From Geobacter sp. (GTDB lineage: Bacteria > Desulfobacterota > Desulfuromonadia > Geobacterales > Geobacteraceae), in the NCBI GenBank assembly GCA_016177775.1, contig JACOUQ010000015.1:62001-126000 (forward strand): 64,000 nt of DNA, in the 5' to 3' direction. Made by a program: the position numbers and the translations under genes. This document shows positions 59,486-64,000 of the stretch, one piece after another; within the stretch, counting starts at the first letter, position 1, and every line of letters begins with the position of its first letter. The notes beneath the pieces are model-generated. The model had not been told where the DNA came from. It saw only the letters and a program-made list of their open reading frames with translations, and did not search any database.

Positions 59486-60826
59486 ATGTTCCATAAAGTC
59501 CTTATAGCAAACCGCGGCGAGGTGGCCCTCCGTATCATCCGGGCATGCAAGGAGCTCGGCATCAAGACCGTGGCTGTCTATTCCACGGCTGACCGCGACT
59601 CGCTGCATGTGAAGCTGGCCGACGAGAGTGTTTGCATCGGCCCGCCGCCGAGCATCAACAGCTATCTCAATATCAATTCCATCATCGCCGCTGCGGAGCT
59701 TACCGATGCCGAGGCGATCCATCCCGGTTACGGCTTTCTTTCCGAAAACGCCGCTTTCGCCGAGATTTGCGAGAACTGCGGTATTACCTTCATCGGTCCT
59801 TCTGCCGAGAGCATGCGCCTCTTGGGTGACAAGATCAGCGCCCGCCAGGCGGTGATCAAGGAAGGGGTGCCGATTCTTCCCGGCACCAAGGAAGGGGTCC
59901 ATGACGTCAACGAGGCGATCCGGATCGCCAAGGAGATCGGCTTTCCGGTGATTATCAAGGCAACGGCAGGCGGCGGCGGGCGCGGCATGAAAATTGTCCA
60001 CTCGCCGGCAACTCTCCCGAACGCCTTTGCCACGGCCCGGGCCGAGGCCCAGGCCGCCTTTGCCAATCCGGATGTCTACATCGAAAAATACTGCGAAAAG
60101 CCGCGCCACGTGGAAATCCAGATCCTGGCCGACAAGCATGGAAACGTAATCCACCTGGGGGAGCGCGACTGCTCCATCCAGCGCCGGCACCAGAAGCTGA
60201 TCGAGGAGGCCCCCTCCACGGTCCTGACCCCCGAGAACCGCAAGGCGATGGGGGAGGCTGCGGTACGGGCCGCAAAGGCGGTCGGTTATAACAGCGTCGG
60301 GACAATGGAATTCCTGGTGGACAAGAACAACAACTTCTACTTCATGGAGATGAACACCCGCGTACAAGTGGAGCACCCGGTCACGGAGATGATAACCGGT
60401 GTGGATATTGTGCGGGAGCAGATCCGCTCCGCGGCAGGAGAAAAGCTCCGTTATTCACAGAAAGACATCAAGTTCCACGGGCACGCTATCGAATGCCGCA
60501 TCAACGCCGAGGATCCGGTCAAGTTCACCCCCTGCCCAGGCAAGATCAACGGTTACCATACACCGGGGGGGCTTGGCGTCCGGGTTGACTCTTTCGTCTA
60601 TGACCAGTATACTGTGGTTCCGCATTACGATTCCCTGATCGCCAAGCTGATCGTCCATGGCGAAACCCGCGAGGACGCCATCCGGCGCATGGCGCGGGCA
60701 CTGGACGAGTACCTGATCGAGGGGATCAAGACCACCATTTCGTTCCACAAGCGGATCATGGCAAACAAGGAATTCATCGAAGGGGACATCGACACCGGGT
60801 TCCTGGAAAGGGTTGTGCTGGAGTAG
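59486..60826 (+). CDS. accC: Biotin carboxylase of acetyl-CoA carboxylase
   Basis: 446 residues, ATP-grasp enzyme that carboxylates biotin on Acc[43 protein letters not shown], glycine-rich [58 protein letters not shown] and [11 protein letters not shown] are all intact. The size is that of a stand-alone AccC. The ATG at 59486 gives the standard N-terminus. Confidence 0.97.
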   Translation: MFHKVLIANRGEVALRIIRACKELGIKTVAVYSTADRDSLHVKLADESVCIGPPPSINSYLNINSIIAAAELTDAEAIHPGYGFLSENAAFAEICENCGITFIGPSAESMRLLGDKISARQAVIKEGVPILPGTKEGVHDVNEAIRIAKEIGFPVIIKATAGGGGRGMKIVHSPATLPNAFATARAEAQAAFANPDVYIEKYCEKPRHVEIQILADKHGNVIHLGERDCSIQRRHQKLIEEAPSTVLTPENRKAMGEAAVRAAKAVGYNSVGTMEFLVDKNNNFYFMEMNTRVQVEHPVTEMITGVDIVREQIRSAAGEKLRYSQKDIKFHGHAIECRINAEDPVKFTPCPGKINGYHTPGGLGVRVDSFVYDQYTVVPHYDSLIAKLIVHGETREDAIRRMARALDEYLIEGIKTTISFHKRIMANKEFIEGDIDTGFLERVVLE

Positions 60827-60829
60827 GAT

Positions 60830-61216
60830 ATGGAATTTCCCGACGAACTGAAGTACAGCAAGGAACATGTCTGGGTGAGGGTAGAGGGAGATAGGGCGGT
60901 CATCGGCATCAGCGACTATGCCCAGGAAGAACTCGGAACGATCCGGGGGATTGAGCTCCCTTCTGTTGGGGATGAGCTGGAGCAGGACGACTCGTTCGGG
61001 TCAGTGGAGGCGCGCAAGACCATAGCCGACCTTTATGCGCCGGTGAGCGGCGCGGTTCTGGAAGTGAACGAGGAATTGGCGGATTCGCCCGGCGTGGTGA
61101 ACGACGACCCCTATGACAGCGGCTGGATGGTCGTGGTGGAGATGAAATACCCTGAAGAGCTCAAATCGCTCATGTCTCCGGGAGATTATGAGGAATACGT
61201 GGAAACCAGCGAATAA
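60830..61216 (+). CDS. gcvH: Glycine cleavage system H-type lipoyl protein
   Basis: 128 residues. KYSKEHVWVRVEGDRAVIGISDYAQEELGTIRGIELPSVGDELEQDDSFGSVEARKTIADLYAPVSGAVLEVN; the lipoyl lysine is Lys63. SVEARKT replaces the usual SVESVKA. No gcvT, gcvP or lipoate genes are nearby; it starts 3 nt after accC. It may serve a glycine cleavage system encoded elsewhere or act as a lipoate carrier. A clear terminator follows, closing the acc operon. Confidence 0.92.
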   Translation: MEFPDELKYSKEHVWVRVEGDRAVIGISDYAQEELGTIRGIELPSVGDELEQDDSFGSVEARKTIADLYAPVSGAVLEVNEELADSPGVVNDDPYDSGWMVVVEMKYPEELKSLMSPGDYEEYVETSE

Positions 61217-61242
61217 TTCAAAGGTTTCTAAAACTGAACGGG

Positions 61243-61275
61243 AAGGCGGGATATCATTGTCCCGCCTTGCTTTAT
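61243..61275 (+). terminator. Terminator after accB-accC-gcvH
   Basis: Stem AAGGCGGGA (61243-61251) / TCCCGCCTT (61260-61267), loop TATCATTG, followed by GCTTTATTT. Confidence 0.8.
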
Positions 61276-61292
61276 TTGGGGGATTGTCATAA

Positions 61293-62114
61293 ATGTTGCG
61301 CATCGGCCAGATAGATTACGCCAACTGCGTCCCCATATTCACCATGCTCAGGGAGCGGTTCGACTGCGCGGGGTACCGGTTCGTCACCGGAATTCCCTCG
61401 GAGCTGAACGCCATGCTCTCCCGTGGTGAGATTGACGTCAGCCCTTCCTCCTCCATCGAGTATGGCAAGGCCTCCGACCGGTACATGCTCCTCCCCGACC
61501 TCTCCATCAGCTCCGTCGGCCCGGTGAAAAGCGTCTTTCTCTTTTCCCGCGTTCCCATCGAGGAACTCTCTGGTGCCCGGATCGCCCTTACTACCGAATC
61601 GGACACCTCGGTCAATCTCCTCCGGATTATCCTGGCAAGGCGTTACGGCTTCATCAACAGCTTTGTCCGCTGTCCGGCTCCGCTGCTTGATGCCTTGCGG
61701 GATTTCCCCGCAATGCTCCAGATCGGCGACGCCGCTCTTCGCAGCGCCTCGCAGCCGACCGACCTCCATGTCTACGACTTGGGTGAGTTGTGGCACGACT
61801 TCACCGGGCTCCCCTTCGTCTTTGCTCTCTGGATAATCAGGCGCGATGCCGTTCAAAGCAGTCGCAGCGAGGTGAGGAGGCTTCTGGCCGATCTCTTGGC
61901 CGCCAAGGAGCTTGCCCGTGCAAACTACGACACCCTGAGCCTCGAATCCCCCTCCTGCCCCTGGATGCCCCGGAGTGAGCTGGCCGCATACTGGCACAAC
62001 ATCTCCTACGACCTCACCCCCAACCACATCGCCGGCCTTCGGCTATACTTCCGCCATGCGGCCGAGCTCGGCATTCTGGAAAGGGAGCCGGAAATCTCCC
62101 TTTTCACACCATAG
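61293..62114 (+). CDS. mqnA: Chorismate dehydratase MqnA (futalosine menaquinone pathway)
   Basis: 273 residues with the MqnA/MqnD periplasmic-binding-protein-like fold: RIGQIDYANCVPIF, GIPSELNAMLSRGEIDVSPSSSIEYGK, VKSVFLFSRVPIEELSGARIALTTESDTSVNLLRIIL, FPAMLQIGDAAL and YDLGELWHDFTGLPFVFALW. MqnA removes water from chorismate to give 3-enolpyruvyl-benzoate, the entry to menaquinone. Menaquinone is the likely respiratory quinone of a Geobacter-type organism. MqnA versus the related MqnD is decided by SSIEYGK and GDAAL, with good but not absolute certainty. Confidence 0.88.
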   Translation: MLRIGQIDYANCVPIFTMLRERFDCAGYRFVTGIPSELNAMLSRGEIDVSPSSSIEYGKASDRYMLLPDLSISSVGPVKSVFLFSRVPIEELSGARIALTTESDTSVNLLRIILARRYGFINSFVRCPAPLLDALRDFPAMLQIGDAALRSASQPTDLHVYDLGELWHDFTGLPFVFALWIIRRDAVQSSRSEVRRLLADLLAAKELARANYDTLSLESPSCPWMPRSELAAYWHNISYDLTPNHIAGLRLYFRHAAELGILEREPEISLFTP

Positions 62115-62118
62115 AAAA

Positions 62119-62703
62119 ATGCCGGCTTCTCCTCTTAATAACCTGGACCTTCGTGGGGCCGTGCCCCTCTGCCACGCCTTTCTCCGACAGATAGTCCGCA
62201 AGGGTGACCGGGTGTTGGACGCCACCTGCGGCAACGGCAATGACACTCTCCTTCTTGCCCAACTGGTCGGGGGAGGTGGGATGGTCTGGGGCTTCGATCT
62301 TCAGCAAGAGGCCATCGCCGCCACCGATTCGCTTCTTCGCCTGCACGGCTGCCGCGGTCAGGTCGAGCTGCTCCATGCCGGCCACGAGGAACTCGCCACC
62401 CACATCTCCGAACCTCTTCGGGCCGTGGTCTTCAACCTCGGCTACCTACCCGGCGGTGACAAGGGGGTGGTCACCCGGCCCGAATCTACCATATCCGCCC
62501 TCAAACAGGCCCTGGAGCTTCTCCTCCCCGGCGGTCTTCTCCTGATTGTCCTTTACACAGGCCATCCCGGCGCGCTGGAAGAATGCGGCGCAATCAAACA
62601 ATGGGCCGCCTCCCTTTCACCCAAATCCTTCCACGTATGGCGAAGCCGCCAGCTCAACCGTCCGGAAACCGCGCCGTATCTGGTTCTTGTAGAAAAAGCC
62701 TGA
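62119..62703 (+). CDS. Class I SAM-dependent methyltransferase (YtqB/rRNA-methylase type)
   Basis: 194 residues. SAM motif I VLDATCGNGNDTLLLAQL, acidic FDLQQEAI, motif IV-like VVFNLGYLPGGDKGVVT, and ALELLLPGGLLLIVLYTGHPGALEE. NLGYLPGGD and TCGNGNDT are typical of the YtqB/PF06962 rRNA-methylase family. RNA substrate not established. Starts 4 nt after mqnA, so cotranscribed. Confidence 0.85.
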   Translation: MPASPLNNLDLRGAVPLCHAFLRQIVRKGDRVLDATCGNGNDTLLLAQLVGGGGMVWGFDLQQEAIAATDSLLRLHGCRGQVELLHAGHEELATHISEPLRAVVFNLGYLPGGDKGVVTRPESTISALKQALELLLPGGLLLIVLYTGHPGALEECGAIKQWAASLSPKSFHVWRSRQLNRPETAPYLVLVEKA

Positions 62704-62774
62704 TTTGGTTCGCTAATCCGGAAAAATATTCTTGCTTTGTAGTACTACACATGCAAACAGGCATTAAAATACCG

Positions 62775-62803
62775 TTGACACAACATCTGCAAAGGTGTAA
62801 TAG
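62775..62803 (+). promoter_or_regulatory. Sigma-70 promoter before the metallophosphoesterase gene
   Basis: TTGACA (62775-62780), 17-bp spacer, TAATAG (62798-62803), 88 bp before the ATG at 62891. The remaining 5' leader shows no recognisable riboswitch. Confidence 0.55.
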
Positions 62804-62890
62804 GAGCGCATTAATTTGATGTGACAAATAATCCCGTCGTTTTCTCGGTTTGGAATGATAGGAGACTACTGTAAACAGAGGAGGGGAGCC

Positions 62891-64000
62891 ATGCTTGTAT
62901 TTCTCAGCGACATACACCTTACGGACGGGACTTCGGGGGAGACGATCAAGTCGACGGCATTCCGGATTTTTGCCGAGAGTGTCAAAAAGCTCGCAGGGAC
63001 TGTGGACCCCCTGAGGGAGATACGAATAGTCCTTCTCGGCGATATCTTCGATGTCATCCGCTCCACCAGATGGCTCGATGCGAATGTTCGACCTTGGAAT
63101 GACGCGAATGTGAATCAGCAGCAGGTCGTGAGCGAGATCGTCAACGGGATTCTCTCATCTGCAGAAAACAGTTCTTCCATCGAACACATTAAATCCATCA
63201 GGGAGGCTGCCGACGCCAGGAACGTGCCTTTCTCTATCGAGTACGTCATCGGCAATCACGACTGGCTCATCAACAGGTATCCGGAAGCAATCCAGGCCGT
63301 TTCCGATAAGCTTGGCACGGCGGCTGTGACGTTCCCTGCCGAGGTCTACTACGAGGATTACAAGGCATATGCCTGCCACGGGGACAAGTACGACGAGTTC
63401 AACCATACCGGGAACCGGAATGCGTCATCCATTGGCGATGCCATAGTAATCGAGCTCCTGAACCGCTTCCCGGCGGAGGTGGAAAAGAAGCTGAACGATC
63501 CGGCCGAGGACTGGGAGATCTCGGCGAAAGAAAAGTCCCGCGTCATCGATCTCCTGAAAGAGATCGACAATATCCGCCCACTTCTCGATGCGCCGACCTG
63601 GGTCCTGATGGTGCAGGAGAAAGTCCCGAGCAAGAAGGTGCAGAAAATGATCGACGAGACGTGGCAGAAGTGCGTCGACAACTTCCTTAAGCTGGAGTTC
63701 ATCAAAAAGTTCGACAAATTCCTCTGGCCTGACCTTGTGGACGGACTGGAGTTTGTGCTCAGACTTTCGAGCCAAGCTTCCGGGCGGGTACGGGAGAAGG
63801 TCGCCGAAACCGTGAAGTCGCTCATGTCCGACACGGAGGGCGAAAAGTATCTCAAACGGGCATATGGCGAAGCCAGACTTCGTTCCGGCGCAGCCAGCTA
63901 TGTTCTCTACGGTCATACCCATGACCACAAATTGATTCCCCTCGACCAAGCGCCCAACAACACTTTGAAGCCGGACGATAAGATATATTTCAATACCGGC
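62891..64000 (+). CDS. Calcineurin-like metallophosphoesterase (3' end outside window)
   Basis: At least 370 residues, open to the right edge. The dimetal motifs come in order: MLVFLSDIHL (Asp7, His9), LLGDIFD (Asp51), VIGNHDW (Asn122, His123), ACHGDKYDEFN and YGHTHDHKL. About 170 helical, charged residues lie between the HGD and GHTH motifs, far longer than in small phosphoesterases, so there is an inserted cap or substrate domain. Start after GAGGGGAGCC. No signal peptide, so cytoplasmic. Substrate unknown; resemblance to LpxH-type or nuclease-type enzymes is only at the motif level. Confidence 0.8.
   Translation, partial: MLVFLSDIHLTDGTSGETIKSTAFRIFAESVKKLAGTVDPLREIRIVLLGDIFDVIRSTRWLDANVRPWNDANVNQQQVVSEIVNGILSSAENSSSIEHIKSIREAADARNVPFSIEYVIGNHDWLINRYPEAIQAVSDKLGTAAVTFPAEVYYEDYKAYACHGDKYDEFNHTGNRNASSIGDAIVIELLNRFPAEVEKKLNDPAEDWEISAKEKSRVIDLLKEIDNIRPLLDAPTWVLMVQEKVPSKKVQKMIDETWQKCVDNFLKLEFIKKFDKFLWPDLVDGLEFVLRLSSQASGRVREKVAETVKSLMSDTEGEKYLKRAYGEARLRSGAASYVLYGHTHDHKLIPLDQAPNNTLKPDDKIYFNTG

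Overview
The window is a chromosomal stretch of a Geobacteraceae-type bacterium (Geobacter/Geotalea group, Desulfuromonadota). This is inferred from several things seen together: rpsA next to an IHF/HU gene, a cysE-iscR-iscS-mnmA-mtaB operon, DUF6178 and YkgJ genes, the pilV/W/X/Y1 cluster followed by pilMNOPQ-aroCKB, a futalosine-pathway mqnA, a probable hopanoid gene, a GEMM-I riboswitch of the kind common in Geobacter, and dense coding sequence of high G+C. No phage, plasmid, CRISPR or defence island is visible; most of the window is core metabolism, envelope and signalling.

Layout. 1-3.6 kb: 3' end of rpsA, ihfB/HU, tRNA-Leu(UAA), and a soluble REC-GAF-PAS-histidine kinase behind a good sigma-54 site. 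3.6-8.6 kb: a sulfur operon (cysE, iscR, iscS, mnmA, mtaB) headed by a near-consensus IscR type 1 box. 8.6-15.3 kb: DUF6178, a YkgJ-type Cys-cluster protein, a DsbC-like protein with a CXXCH motif, a PDZ protein, asnS, Dabb, DUF503, an Fe/Mn superoxide dismutase and a DJ-1/PfpI protein. 15.4-18.6 kb: an ABC export system. 18.6-22.3 kb: a chemoreceptor and an aminotransferase on the minus strand. 22.5-24.8 kb: an HpnI-like glycosyltransferase and a quinone-oxidoreductase-like MDR protein. 24.9-29.2 kb: an Mla lipid-transport operon (mlaE, mlaF, mlaD, a TolC-like gene, mlaC). 29.3-39.5 kb: leuB, asd, a Uma2 protein, truA, a PstS-like binding protein paired with a 1,106-residue GGDEF/EAL/REC protein, rplM-rpsI and argC. 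39.6-53.1 kb: type IV pilus minor pilins and PilY1, a GEMM riboswitch, a small XRE regulator, pilMNOPQ and a lipoprotein. 53.1-62.7 kb: aroC-aroK-aroB, a TPR protein, a roadblock protein, aroQ, pepP, accB-accC, gcvH, mqnA and a methyltransferase. The window ends inside a metallophosphoesterase gene.

How the parts connect. Iron-sulfur status probably gates cysteine and sulfur supply and tRNA thiolation/methylthiolation through IscR. A cyclic dinucleotide, predicted to be 3',3'-cGAMP because the aptamer carries A at the specificity position, probably controls read-through into xre-pilMNOPQ. This sits directly after the minor pilin/PilY1 operon, which has its own sigma-54-like promoter. The PstS-like/GGDEF-EAL pair could supply or remove a related second messenger.

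The most unusual structural feature is a scattered set of intergenic quasi-palindromes. In each, one arm is built from tandem copies of a short word and the other arm from its reverse complement. Different sites use different words. They often lie inside operons and lack T-runs, and in several places they have been taken into coding sequence. A separate 151-bp element with perfect 35-bp terminal inverted repeats interrupts the mla operon.
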